Positions 8,732 through 17,532 of a stretch of 64,000 nt of DNA are shown here, one piece after another. The position numbers were made by a program, and so were the translations under genes. The stretch's first letter is position 1, and each line of letters starts with the position of its first letter. The notes under the pieces were generated by a model. That model was not told the DNA's origin, ran no database searches, and saw only the letters and a program-made list of their open reading frames with translations. The stretch lies in assembly GCA_900170005.1 (NCBI GenBank), contig LT827128.1, positions 1,178,001 through 1,242,000 on the forward strand, read 5' to 3'. Source of the stretch: Gordonibacter massiliensis (ex Traore et al. 2017) (GTDB lineage: Bacteria; Actinomycetota; Coriobacteriia; Coriobacteriales; Eggerthellaceae).

Positions 8732-9499
8732 TTACGCCTTCTTCTCGACGACGTTCTCGCCGCTGGCGATCTCCTCGCGAGCCCAGTGGCCCCAGTGGTA
8801 CAGGGCGTCGGACTCGGAGACGGTGCCGTCGCCGAACATGAGCTTGTACGTGCCCCGGTACGGCTGGAAGATGCCCGCGCCCAGGAAGATGTGCGCCAGC
8901 CCGAACACGGCGATCAGCAGGAAGCCGATGTCGTGCAGGAACAGCGCCACGCCGTGCACGCCGGCGCCGAAGTCGAACAGCGTCGTGCCCAAAAGCAGGA
9001 TGACGCCCGTGATGCCCATGAGCGCGCCCGCGAACCACAGCATGCCGTCGGCGAAGCGCTGGCCGCTCTTGACCTCGCGCTGGTCGGGCATGTGGATCCA
9101 CTTGGCCATGAACAGGTACGGGAAGAACAGCGCCATCCACTTCTTGTCGTCGGAATCCCACCGGTCGAACAGGTTCTTGAAGATGTGGGCCACGCCCTTG
9201 GGCGCCGCGATGGCGCTGATCAAGGGCACGAGCACGAAGATGACGCCGATAACGCGATGGGACATGCGGATGACGAACACCGTGTCGGCGCCGGCCGCCG
9301 CCGCAAGCTGCGGCACGAACACGAACAGCCCCGATATGCACAGCAGGATGCATGCGACGATGGTGATGCCGTGCGTCCAGCGGGCCTGCTTGGAGTGGCG
9401 CTTGATGTAGCGCTCCGTGCCGCTCGCGGACATCTGCTCGAGGAACGCGCGGTTCTTCGCGGTCTCCTCGGCGGAAACCATGACTGGTCCCTTACTCAT
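8732..9499 (-). CDS. fdnI: Formate dehydrogenase cytochrome b556 (gamma) subunit
   Basis: 255 residues. The protein has an FdnI/FdoI-type di-heme cytochrome b plan with four hydrophobic helices (about residues 46-68, 80-100, 150-170 and 185-210). Candidate heme-ligand histidines lie in RWTHGITIV, RMSHRVIGVIF and VALFLHDIGFLL. RYIKRHSKQARWTHG is the typical membrane-entry segment. It would pass electrons from FdnH to menaquinone. The start ATG overlaps the stop of fdnH by eight bases (ATGAGTAA), so the two are translationally coupled. A GTG one codon earlier is the only nearby alternative. Together with FdnG and FdnH it forms a periplasm-facing respiratory formate dehydrogenase. Confidence 0.93.
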   Translation of the reverse strand: MSKGPVMVSAEETAKNRAFLEQMSASGTERYIKRHSKQARWTHGITIVACILLCISGLFVFVPQLAAAAGADTVFVIRMSHRVIGVIFVLVPLISAIAAPKGVAHIFKNLFDRWDSDDKKWMALFFPYLFMAKWIHMPDQREVKSGQRFADGMLWFAGALMGITGVILLLGTTLFDFGAGVHGVALFLHDIGFLLIAVFGLAHIFLGAGIFQPYRGTYKLMFGDGTVSESDALYHWGHWAREEIASGENVVEKKA

Positions 9500-10424
9500 C
9501 ACGGCCTCCTTTCTTGCCGCCCAGGTTCTCGGTGATGTGCTCCATCACCGACTCCTCGTCTTGGCCGTCGCCGTGCTTGACCACCTCGCCGGTGGTCACG
9601 GAGAGGGTGTCCTCCGTATCCGGGTTGTAAGCCAGCTTGTCGCGCTTGTACCCGATGCCGAGCGCGAACATGGCGGCGAGGCCGGCCACGGTCACGCCCG
9701 TAGCGATGCCGGTGATCGGCTTCATGATCTGCGTCAGGCCCACCACAGGGTTGGCCTGCGGGTTCTCCACCTGGCCGTGCGCGGCCACGCCGTACTTGAG
9801 CACCTGTATGACGTGCAGGCCGCCCATCTCGTCCTCGCCGTAGACCACCGCGTCCTCGTAGCCCTTGGCTTTGAGGAAGTCGGCGCGCTCGTGGGCGATG
9901 GCGATCATCTCGTCGCGGTCGCCGAACAGAAGCGCGTCCGGCTGGCACGTGGTGACGCAGGCCGGCTCGAGGCCCTGTTCGATGCGGTCGACGCAGCCCG
10001 TGCACTTGTTCACCGTCGTGCGCAGGCCCTCCTGGTAGTGGGGCACGTCGAACGGACATGCCGTGGAGCAGTACTGGCAGCCCACGCACTTGGAGTCGTC
10101 CACCGTGACCAAACCGGTGGCCTCGTGCTTGGTGATGGCGCCGGCCGGGCACACGGTCACGCATGCGGCGTCGGTGCAGTGCTGGCACGCGCGGCGACCG
10201 AAGGCCCACTTCACGCCCTTGCTGCCACCCGCCTCCTCGTTGAAGGAGATGAGCAGGCGCGTGGTGGCGTTCAGATCCATCGGGCTTTGGTACGAGCCCG
10301 TGGAGGGGTTCCCGTTCTTCTCGAGCGTCGAGGGCAGGTCGTTCCAGCATTTGCAGGCCACCTGGCAGCCGCGGCATGCGCTGCAGCGCGAGGTGTCGAA
10401 CAGTATGGCTTTCTCACTCATCAT
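9492..10424 (-). CDS. fdnH: Formate dehydrogenase iron-sulfur (beta) subunit
   Basis: 310 residues with four cysteine-rich [4Fe-4S] motifs: CSACRGCQVACKCW near residue 17, CQHCTDAACVTVCP, CVGCQYCSTACPFDVPHY, and CTGC with the distant CVTTCQPDAL. A single transmembrane helix near residues 230-255 (VTVAGLAAMFALGIGY) anchors it, as in FdnH. It relays electrons from the molybdenum/selenium site in FdnG to the FdnI hemes. There are two consecutive ATG codons at the start (10419-10424, complement) after GGGAGGTGTTGA; the first is chosen. The gene begins 11 bases after the fdnG stop codon. The length and cluster order match FdnH/FdoH. Confidence 0.95.
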   Translation of the reverse strand: MMSEKAILFDTSRCSACRGCQVACKCWNDLPSTLEKNGNPSTGSYQSPMDLNATTRLLISFNEEAGGSKGVKWAFGRRACQHCTDAACVTVCPAGAITKHEATGLVTVDDSKCVGCQYCSTACPFDVPHYQEGLRTTVNKCTGCVDRIEQGLEPACVTTCQPDALLFGDRDEMIAIAHERADFLKAKGYEDAVVYGEDEMGGLHVIQVLKYGVAAHGQVENPQANPVVGLTQIMKPITGIATGVTVAGLAAMFALGIGYKRDKLAYNPDTEDTLSVTTGEVVKHGDGQDEESVMEHITENLGGKKGGRDE

Positions 10425-10435
10425 TCAACACCTCC

Positions 10436-13400
10436 CTAGATCTTCTCGATGTCGACGAGGAACGCCTTGTACTCGGGCACCCAGCAGTTCGGGTCGCCCA
10501 CGTTCGGCGGCAGGTCGTTGACGATGTCGCCCGTGGCGTATTCGCCCGCCCAGCCGAAGTGGTGCGTCATGCCCACCTGGTGCACGGTCTTGCCGTCCAC
10601 CGTGAACGGCTTGAAACGGGGCGTGACCAAGGCCATGACCTCGACCGAGCCGCGGTTGTTGCGCACGCGGACCTTCTCGCCGTTCTTGATGCCCTTCTCC
10701 TCGGCAAGCTCCAGCGACATCTCCACGAACTGCTCGGGCATGGCCTCGACCAGGGCCGGGCACGTGCGGGTCTGGCCGCCGGTCTGCCAGTGCTCGGTGA
10801 CCGAGTAGGTGGTCACCGCGATGGGGAACTCGGAGCGGTCGCCGCGCTTGACCGACTCGAACTCGGCGAAGCGCACGCACGGCGAGTTCTGGCGGCCGTT
10901 CAGCTGGTTGTCGGACGGGCTCTCGAAGGGCTCGTAGTGCTCGGGCAGCGGCCCGTCGCCCATGCCGTAGCTCTCCAGGCGCGCGTTCTGCTCCCAGAGC
11001 ATCATGAACGCCTTGTTGTTCGGGGGCACCGGAGTGCCGTTGGAAACGGCCACGAAGTCGCCCACGTCGTTCTGCACCCACTTCTCGCCCGTCCATTCCA
11101 CGAGCGTGCGGTCCGGGTTCCACGGCTTGCCCTCCATGTCGGCGGAGGCGCGGTTGTAGATGATGCGGCGGTTGAGCGGCCAGGCGAACGAGAACTTCGG
11201 GTACAGGCCCAGCCCCGAGGGGTCCTCGGTGTTGCGCCCGCCGGCGGCCTGCTCGGCCGGGTCGAGCGGCGCGTCGTTGTTGGCCCAGAAGCCGGTGTAG
11301 ATCCACATGCCGCAGGCCGTCGACCCGTCGGCCTTGAGGTTCGCGAACGAGGAGAGCAGCTCGGTCTTCGGGGCGGCCGAGGTCGTGTTGCACTCGGTGC
11401 CGTCGTACACGTAGCCGTTGAGGGCCCAGTTCACGGGGCGCGGGTCGATCTTGCCGTCCACGTAGTAGTCCCACTTCGTGTTCAGAATAGGCTCAGGCGC
11501 CACGCCGCCTTCCTTCTTGTAGAGGTCGACGATGGCCGTCCACAGCACGTCGCAGATCTCGTAGTCGGGCTTGGCCTCATCCCACGGCTCCACGGCCTGG
11601 TTGCGCCACTGCAGCCAACGGCCGGAGTTCGCGATGATGCCGGGCTTCTCGTAGATGAGCGCCGCCGGCAGGAAGTACACCGTGGTGTCGACGTCGGCCG
11701 GGTTCATGTCGGGGGCCTTCCAGAAGCAGGCCGACTCCGTCTCCACCCAGTCGGCCACCACGAGCCAGTCGAGGTTCGCCATGGCGCGGCGCACGTTGCT
11801 CGCATTCGGGGCCGAGTGGCAGGGGTTCATGCCCCAGTTGAAGTAACCCTTGATGACGCCCTGGCTCATGAGCTCGAACGAGCCGATGATGGAGTAGTCG
11901 GGACTCTTCGGCACCTTCGGCCACCAGTCGTAGCCGTAGTCGTTCTCGACCGTGGCCGCGTCGCCGAACCATTCCTTCAGCGCGGACACGACGAACTTCG
12001 GCTTGTTGGTGTAGTAGCCGTCGGAGTACGTCTCCTTCTCGCACCACGCGCGCAGAGACGGCGTGCCGTACTCGGTGGGCCAGTTCAGGTAACCTGGCTG
12101 GTTCGCCACGAGCATGCCCATGTCGGTGGCGCCCTGCACGTTGGGCTCGCCGCGCAGCGCGTTCACGCCGCCGCCGGCCACGCCCACGTTGCCCAGCAAA
12201 AGCTGCAGGATGCCCATGGAGCGGCAGTTCTGCGCGCCGTAGGTGTGCTGCGTCTGGCCGAGCGCGTACAGGATGGTGCCGGACTTGTCGGGAGCGCCGG
12301 TGGAGGCGTACGTGGCGTACACCTTCTCCAGGATCTCCTTGTCCATGCCGCACACGCTGGACACGGTGTCCAGGTCGTAGCGGGAGTAATGCTTCTTCAT
12401 CTGCTGGAACACGCACATCGGGTCCTGAAGCGTCATGTCGCGCTTCGGCACCTCCACCACAGGCGGCGTGAAGGCGGGCACGCCCTCGGCCGCGGCCCAC
12501 GCGTAAGCGCCGCCGGCGGAGGTGTCCCACTCCTTGGTGGACTCCACCTGGTAGTGCCACGTGTGGTTGTCGTAGGTGGCGGTGTCCTCGTCGAAGCCCG
12601 AGAAGATGCCCTCGTTCACGTCGAACGAGTACTGGGCGTCGAGCAGGTACGACGCGTTCGTGTAGTTCAGCACGTACTCGTGCTGCCACAGGTCGTGCTC
12701 GATGATGTAGTTGAACAGGCCGCCGTAGAAGGCGATGTCGGTGCCCGAGCGGATGGGGCAGTAGATGTCGGCCATCTCGGCGGAGCGGGTGTAGCGCGGG
12801 TCCACGACGATCCACGTGGCGCCGCGGTCGAGCGCCTTCTGCACCCATTTCGACGAAACGGGATGGTTCTCAACGTTGTTGGAGCCGATCGTCATGATGA
12901 CGTCGGCGTTCTGCATGTCGCAATAGTGGTTCGTCATCGAACCGCGACCGAAGGTTGCTGCCAGACCGGCAACGGTGGGGCTGTGTCAAACACGCGCCTG
13001 GTTGTCGATGGCGATGATCCCGAGCGAGCGCATCATCTTGTTGATGAGGTACTCCTCCTCGGAGTTCTGCTGGCTGCCGCCCAAGCTGGCGATGCCGTGG
13101 CAGCGGTTCACCGTGATGCCGTTCTTCACCGTCTCGAAGGTGGCGTCGCGGGTGTCCTTCACCCAGCGCGCGATCTCGGCGACGGCGTCGTCCCAGGTGA
13201 TGTCCTCCCATGCGGAGGCGCCGGGGCGACGGACCATCGGCTTGGTCTTGCGGTTGGTGTTCTTGATGATCTCGCGCGTGTCGGGGTCGACGACGTTGCG
13301 CAGCTGGAACATGGTGGCGCCCTTCGGGCACAGACCGCCCTCGTTGATGGGATGGTCGGGGTCGCCTTCGATGTTCACGAGCTCGCCATCGCGCGTGGAG

Positions 13401-13585
13401 CAGATCACGCCGCATCCGCCCGAGCAATAGCAGCAGATGTTCGTGTACTCCTCCGTGTTCACGAGCTTCCAGTCGGGGTGCGGCTCGACGGCCAGCGCCT
13501 CCGACTGCGAGGACAGTTCGAATGCCATGCTCGTTGCGAACGCTGCGCCGGCGGCTTTGAAAAAGCCCCTGCGTGACAGGTTCAT
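10436..13585 (-). CDS. fdnG: Selenocysteine-containing formate dehydrogenase catalytic (alpha) subunit
   Basis: 1,049 residues, read through an in-frame UGA (complement of 12986-12988) at codon 200. The surrounding sequence ARV-U-HSPTVAGLAATFG is the classical selenocysteine active-site motif of FdnG/FdoG/FdhF, and the frame is identical on both sides, so this is Sec insertion and not a frameshift. A Tat signal (SRRGFFKAAG) begins the protein, so it is exported folded. An N-terminal [4Fe-4S] ligand set follows (NICCYCSGGCGVIC and GLCPKG). Sec, a conserved His and bis-MGD molybdenum or tungsten oxidise formate to CO2. A SECIS hairpin lies just 3' of the UGA. The start ATG (complement of 13583-13585) follows AAGGAACTGAGGACC. 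It is first in fdnGHI. Confidence 0.96.
12950..12988 (-). promoter_or_regulatory. SECIS element of fdnG
   Basis: On the minus strand, UGA is followed 15 bases later by GUUGCC-GGUCU-GGCAGCAAC (complement of 12954-12973). This is a stem closed by GCC/GGC with a bulged A and a GGUCU apical loop, the loop sequence that SelB recognises in the E. coli fdhF SECIS. Spacing and loop both fit. Confidence 0.88.
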
Positions 13586-14129
13586 GGTCCTCAGTTCCTT
13601 CCTACTCGCCTGATAGGTTCCTGCATGGGGACCGTGCGCAGAGGCGAGGCGACCGAGGGCCTGAGGGTACGGCTCGTTTCGCGACGCGGTCCGGCCCGCA
13701 GCGGGCCGCCGGTTCGGCGCCCTCCGCCGTCCGGTGGGAAAAGCGTACCATGGCGCCCGGAAGGAGCCGCCCCCAAGCGGGGCGTGCTCTTCGTGAGGTT
13801 TTCGGCGAAAGGCCTTCCATACGCTTTCCCCTGCCGTGAACGGTATGTTTTCGCAGGTGAAAGACATTGTGAAGCGGCGAGCGGTCGGGCGGGCGGCCCG
13901 GTGGACGGGCGCGAGGTTTCGGCCTGCGCGCCCCGGGGATCGGCAACCGGCCGGACGGCGCGCGGCGCGGCGTCCACGGTAACCGCACGGTTCCGGCGGC
14001 GAGACGCCCTGCCCGCATCGAAGCGGTGTCCTGCTATACTGGCTGCGGACAACGAACCGGCCGCAGGTTCCCCGCCGGAAGGCGCGGACGCGCGGCGCGA
14101 AGGCGGACGATGAACGAGAAGGAGCCCCC
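13586..14129. other. Divergent fdnG-selD control region
   Basis: 544 bases without a convincing gene separate fdnG (left) and selD (right). Visible features are the selD promoter near 14032, a perfect GGCCCGC-A-GCGGGCC palindrome at 13693-13707, and another GC-rich inverted stretch around 13760-13790. A less GC-rich patch at 13835-13875 is the likeliest site of fdn promoter elements, but no good hexamer pair could be chosen. No FNR-type TTGAT-N4-ATCAA site was seen. A molybdenum-cofactor riboswitch in the fdnG leader cannot be excluded and was not recognised. Confidence 0.5.
14032..14040 (+). promoter_or_regulatory. selD promoter (extended -10)
   Basis: TGCTATACT forms an extended -10 (TGnTATACT). 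The -35 region (near 14012) is poor, as is usual for extended -10 promoters. Transcription would start near 14047, about 80 bases before the selD ATG. Confidence 0.55.
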
Positions 14130-15212
14130 ATGGACGAGCTCGAGCGCATCAAACTGACGAAGCTCACGTCGAAGGGCGGTTGAGCGGCGAAGTGGGGTCC
14201 GGGAGACCTCGACGACATTCTGGCGTCGCTCGCCGCGACCGGCGACGGGCAGGAGCCCGTGCCGGGGTCCGAGCGGCTGCTGCTGGGTTTCGGCACGTGC
14301 GACGACGCGGCCGTGTGGAAGCTCTCCGACGACGCGGCGGCCGTGCTCACCGTGGACTTCTTCACGCCCATCGTGGACGACCCGTACGAGTTCGGGCGCG
14401 TGGCGGCCGCCAACGCGCTTTCCGACGTGTTCGCCATGGGAGCCGTGCCGCACGTGGCGCTGAACCTGCTGGCGCTCGACTGCGCGCTGGGGCCCGACGT
14501 GGCCGGAGCCATCCTGCGCGGCGGCGCGGACGCCGTGCGCGAGGCAGGCGCGGTGGTGGCCGGCGGGCACACCATCGACGACGCCGAGCCGAAGTACGGC
14601 CTCGCCGTGTTCGGCACCGTGCATCCCGACCGCATCGTGCGCAACGCCGGAGCGCTGCCGGGAGACGCGCTGTACCTGACGAAGCCTTTGGGAACCGGCA
14701 TCATGGTGGCCGCGCGCGCCTGCGACCTCGTGGACGACGCGGGACTGCGCCCGGCGGTGGAGTCGATGATGGAGCTGAACGCTGCGGGGGCCGCCGCGCT
14801 CGCGGAGTCCGGCGTGCACGCCGCCACCGACGTGACGGGCTTCGGCCTGGCCGGGCACCTGCACGAGCTCTTGGAGGCGAGCGGGTGCGCCGCGTCCCTC
14901 GACTTCGCCGCGCTGCCCCTGTTCGACGGCGTGGAGGGCTTCGCGCGCGCCTACTGCCGGCCGAACCGCCTGTTCACCATCATGGACCAGGCCGAAGGAT
15001 ACGTGGAGCAGGGCGCGCTGGGCGGCGACGAGTACGACAATCGCCTGGCCGTGATCTGCGACCCGCAGACCTCCGGCGGCCTGCTCGCCGCCGTGCCGCC
15101 CGAGGCGGCGGGCGTGTTCGAGCGCGCCTTCGAGGCCCGCACCGGCCGTGCGCCCGCGCGCATCGGATTCGTGGAGGCCGGCAAGGCGGGCGCGATCCGC
15201 TTCGAGGGGTAG
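14130..15212 (+). CDS. selD: Selenide, water dikinase (SelD), itself a selenoprotein
   Basis: 360 residues if the in-frame TGA at 14181-14183 is read as selenocysteine (residue 18). The opening LTKLTSKGG-U-AAKWGPGDL matches the SelD active-site loop, in which Cys or Sec precedes the conserved Lys (here Lys21). The rest follows the family: LLLGFGTCDDAAVWKL, DPYEFGRVAAANALSDVFAMG, VVAGGHTIDD, DVTGFGLAGHLHE and DPQTSGGLLAAVP. SelD makes selenophosphate from selenide and ATP for SelA. The start ATG at 14130 lies just after GAGAAGGAGCCCCC; an overlapping ATG at 14110 is out of frame. Starting only after the TGA would remove the catalytic loop. The gene converges on the DUF3343/YedF run. Confidence 0.93.
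14181..14215 (+). promoter_or_regulatory. Probable SECIS of selD
   Basis: Eleven bases after the UGA, GGGGUC-CGGGA-GACCUC (14194-14210) folds into a 6-bp stem with a 5-base loop. Its position suits a bacterial SECIS. The loop is less canonical than that of fdnG. Confidence 0.55.
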
Positions 15213-15227
15213 CCGCCCGCTGCGGCG

Positions 15228-15479
15228 CTACAGCTTCTCCACCAGGCGGTACTCCCCCGTCTCGTCGGCGTAGAGGGCGGCCAGGCCGCGGGCCTCGCCG
15301 ACCGTGGCGGCGAGCGCGGCGGCCGCCCGCTCGTCGGCGGCCTCGAAGCGCAGCGTCATGCCGCAGCTCGCGGTGATGGCGCGCGGCGTGGGGATCACGG
15401 CGGGGCGCGCAGCGGCGAGCGCCTTGTTGGCGGCCATGGCCGCGTGAGTGGACTCGAACGCCAGAAGGAAGCGGGGCAC
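15228..15479 (-). CDS. DUF3343 putative Se/S carrier-like protein (first copy)
   Basis: 83 residues. MPRFLLAFESTHAAMAANKALAA, PRAITASCGMTLRF and EYRLVEKL match the DUF3343 (Pfam Se_S_carrier-like) pattern, a small ferredoxin-fold-like domain with one conserved cysteine in the SCGM motif. It is proposed, not shown, to carry selenium or sulfur. The start is GTG (complement of 15477-15479), with AGGAGG overlapping the yedF stop, so it is coupled to yedF. It is the last gene of the minus-strand selenium run and converges on selD with a 15-base gap. A second copy with an N-terminal extension is at 18391-18774. Confidence 0.82.
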   Translation of the reverse strand: MPRFLLAFESTHAAMAANKALAAARPAVIPTPRAITASCGMTLRFEAADERAAAALAATVGEARGLAALYADETGEYRLVEKL

Positions 15480-15491
15480 GGGGCGGCCCTC

Positions 15492-16100
15492 CTACAGCGT
15501 TATGACCTTGGCCGCCTCCTGCATGCGGCCGAGGATATCGTACATGTTGGACACCTCGCCCACGCCGAGCCGGTCCTTGCACCCGTAGAAGTCCAGGCAC
15601 GTGCCGCACACGAGCACCTCGGTGCCCTTCTCCGCGAGCGCGCTCACGTTGTCGATCACCTGCCGCTCGCCGCCGGCCACGAGCTTCACGCCGGAGTTCA
15701 TGAACAGCAGCGACGCGGGCACGTCGTCGGACTCGGACAGGGTGTACAGCGCCATCTTCATGAGGTTGTAGCCCAGCTCGCCGTCGCCCTCCCCCACATG
15801 GTCCTTGCCCACGAACACGGCGTAGCCGCAGCCCGCGCCCGGCGCGCACGCGGCGCCCGTCGGCGCGGGGACCGGCGCCGGGGCGCCGCCGTCGCCTTCG
15901 GCGAACGAGACGAGCCAGCCGCCCTCGATGTCGTCCACGGACACGGCCAGGCCCGTCTTAGCCCCCAGGCGCGTAAGGTTCTTCACGGCCGTCTCGTTGT
16001 CCACCTGCACGGACAGCTCGCGGCAGCCCGCGTCGATCTCCTTCTTCGCCAGCACGAGCGGCTTGGGGCACTGCATGCCGAATGCGTCGATGATCTTCAT
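15492..16100 (-). CDS. yedF: Selenium metabolism protein YedF
   Basis: 202 residues in two domains. The N-terminal TusA-like domain (about 1-75) has the CPKP motif (FGMQCPKPLVLAKKEID). After an Ala/Pro-rich linker with two cysteines (ACAPGAGC), a DsrE-like domain (about 100-202) has VCGTCLDFYGCKDRLGVG. This two-domain plan, next to selD, defines the selenium-associated YedF family. TusA and DsrE domains hand over persulfide or selenol atoms, so a role as selenium carrier or donor is likely but unproven. The start ATG (complement of 16098-16100) follows AAAGGAACCGTAC. Dispersed element B lies between it and the upstream cysteine desulfurase gene. Confidence 0.9.
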   Translation of the reverse strand: MKIIDAFGMQCPKPLVLAKKEIDAGCRELSVQVDNETAVKNLTRLGAKTGLAVSVDDIEGGWLVSFAEGDGGAPAPVPAPTGAACAPGAGCGYAVFVGKDHVGEGDGELGYNLMKMALYTLSESDDVPASLLFMNSGVKLVAGGERQVIDNVSALAEKGTEVLVCGTCLDFYGCKDRLGVGEVSNMYDILGRMQEAAKVITL

Positions 16101-16177
16101 GTACGGTTCCTTTCGTCGTGCGGTTTGCTCTGCTTTCGCCGGTTGCCCGCGGAGGCTCATCCGGATCGGCGAACCCT

Positions 16178-16284
16178 CGTAGGGGCGCTCTCCAGAGCGC
16201 CCGCTCGCGCGAAGCGCGAGAACGCGAGCCCCGGCTGCTTTTCCGGCTTCGCCGGAACGGGCGATCAGGAGATCGCCCCTACGG
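16178..16284. repeat. Palindromic dispersed element, copy B
   Basis: It begins CGTAGGGGCGCTCTCCAGAG and ends GATCGCCCCTACGG. Internal hairpins CTCGCGCGAAGCGCGAG and TTCCGGCTTCGCCGGAA are shared in form with copy A. It lies inside the yedF operon, between the desulfurase stop and the yedF start, so it is transcribed. Confidence 0.8.
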
Positions 16285-16287
16285 AGC

Positions 16288-17427
16288 CTACTTGCTTGCG
16301 CCGGCGGCCAGCGCTTCCAGGCCCTCGTCTATCTCGTCTTCGGTGGTGAAGCTGGAAAAGCTGAAGCGCACGGCGCCCCGCTCCTCCGTGCCGAGGGCGC
16401 GGTGCATGAGCGGGGCGCAGTGGGCGCCCGCGCGCGTGCAGATACCGAACTCGTTGGACAGCCGGTCGGCCACGAGCGCCGAGTCAACCCCTTCCACGTC
16501 CACGGCCACGATGCCGCAGCGGTCGATGCCGCCGTGCCCGCCCAGCACGCGCACGCCCGGCACGGCGAGCGCGCCGACCTCGAAGCGCTCCGTGAGCGCG
16601 CGCAGGTGCGCGGCCACGTTGTCCACGCCTTCGCGCTCCAGGTAGGCCACGCCCGCCGCCAGGCCGGCCAGCCCGTGCGCGTTCACCGTGCCGGCCTCCA
16701 ACGCCTCGGGCATGAAGCGCGGGTGCCGCTCGTCGAAGCTGTGCGTGCCGGAGCCGCCCTCCAATAGAGGCGGCACGTCCACGCCCTCCGCCACGGCCAG
16801 GCCGCCCGTGCCCTGCGGGCCGTACAAGCTTTTGTGCCCGGTGAAGCACACGACATCGGCGCCGAGCGCGCCCATATCGAGCGGCAGCGCGCCCGCCGTC
16901 TGGGCGGCGTCGAGCACGAAAAGCGCCCCCGCCTCGTGGGCGAGCCGCGCCATGCGCGCCACGTCATACACGTCGCCCGTGAGGTTCGACGCGTGCGTGG
17001 CCGCCACGAGGTCCACTCCGCCCTCGAGCAGCCGCTCGTAGGCGGCGAAATCGAGCGCCCCGTCCGGCCCGACGGGCGCGACGTCCACCGTGCAGCCCCG
17101 CTCGTCGCGGGCCTTGTACAGCGGGCGCAGCACCGAGTTGTGCGAGGCCGCCGTCGTCACGGCGCGGCCGCCGGCGGGCAGCAGCCCCGCGAGCGCGATG
17201 TTGAGCGCCATCGTGGCGTTCGCCGCGAACGACACGCGCGCCGCCGAGGGCGCGCCCAGAAGCCGGGCCACCTTGTCGCGCGCGTCGTACACGGCCATGC
17301 CGGCGTCGAGCGACGCCTCGTGCACGCCGCGTCCCACGCCGCCGAACGAGCCGATGGCCGCGGCCACGGCCTCGGCCACCTCGGGCGGCTTGCGCCGGGT
17401 GGTGGCCGCGTTGTCGAAGTAGATCAT
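16288..17427 (-). CDS. Cysteine desulfurase / selenocysteine lyase-like aminotransferase class V
   Basis: 379 residues. The protein starts MIYFDNAATTRRKPPEV and has the PLP site TGHKSLYGPQGTGG (Lys199), VVTAASHNSVLRPLY-like substrate contacts (TTAASHNSVLRPL), DAAQTAGALPLDM and a C-terminal Cys segment GICTRAGAHCAPLMH. It belongs to the family of cysteine desulfurases found beside yedF and selD, distinct from housekeeping IscS/NifS. It could free sulfur from cysteine or selenium from selenocysteine and load YedF or the DUF3343 proteins. The start ATG (complement of 17425-17427) follows GAAAGGCTCGCAC. It lies 105 bases after the activase gene and 4 bases before element B. Confidence 0.88.
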   Translation of the reverse strand: MIYFDNAATTRRKPPEVAEAVAAAIGSFGGVGRGVHEASLDAGMAVYDARDKVARLLGAPSAARVSFAANATMALNIALAGLLPAGGRAVTTAASHNSVLRPLYKARDERGCTVDVAPVGPDGALDFAAYERLLEGGVDLVAATHASNLTGDVYDVARMARLAHEAGALFVLDAAQTAGALPLDMGALGADVVCFTGHKSLYGPQGTGGLAVAEGVDVPPLLEGGSGTHSFDERHPRFMPEALEAGTVNAHGLAGLAAGVAYLEREGVDNVAAHLRALTERFEVGALAVPGVRVLGGHGGIDRCGIVAVDVEGVDSALVADRLSNEFGICTRAGAHCAPLMHRALGTEERGAVRFSFSSFTTEDEIDEGLEALAAGASK

Positions 17428-17532
17428 GTGCGAGCCTTTCCGTTTGCTCTCCGCATCATACCAGTTCCCCGCCCCGCATCCGCGCGCACCGGCGCATGCC
17501 GCAGAACCGACAGCGAAGCGACACCTGCCGCG

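Noticed and set aside
12938-12988. fdnG broken by a stop codon (pseudogene or frameshift)
   Set aside because: The frame is the same on both sides, the stop is UGA at the known Sec position, and a SECIS hairpin follows.
10376-13576. A 1,066-codon open frame on the plus strand
   Set aside because: It is the antisense of fdnG. It runs without stops only because of high GC and codon bias; the composition is His/Arg/Val-rich and matches no family.
13586-14129. Molybdenum-cofactor riboswitch in the fdnG leader
   Set aside because: GC-rich hairpins are present, but the conserved Moco motif could not be matched by eye. A covariance search would decide.
14181-14183. selD as a truncated gene starting after the UGA
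   Set aside because: The sequence before the UGA encodes the conserved SelD active-site loop in frame, with a good start codon.
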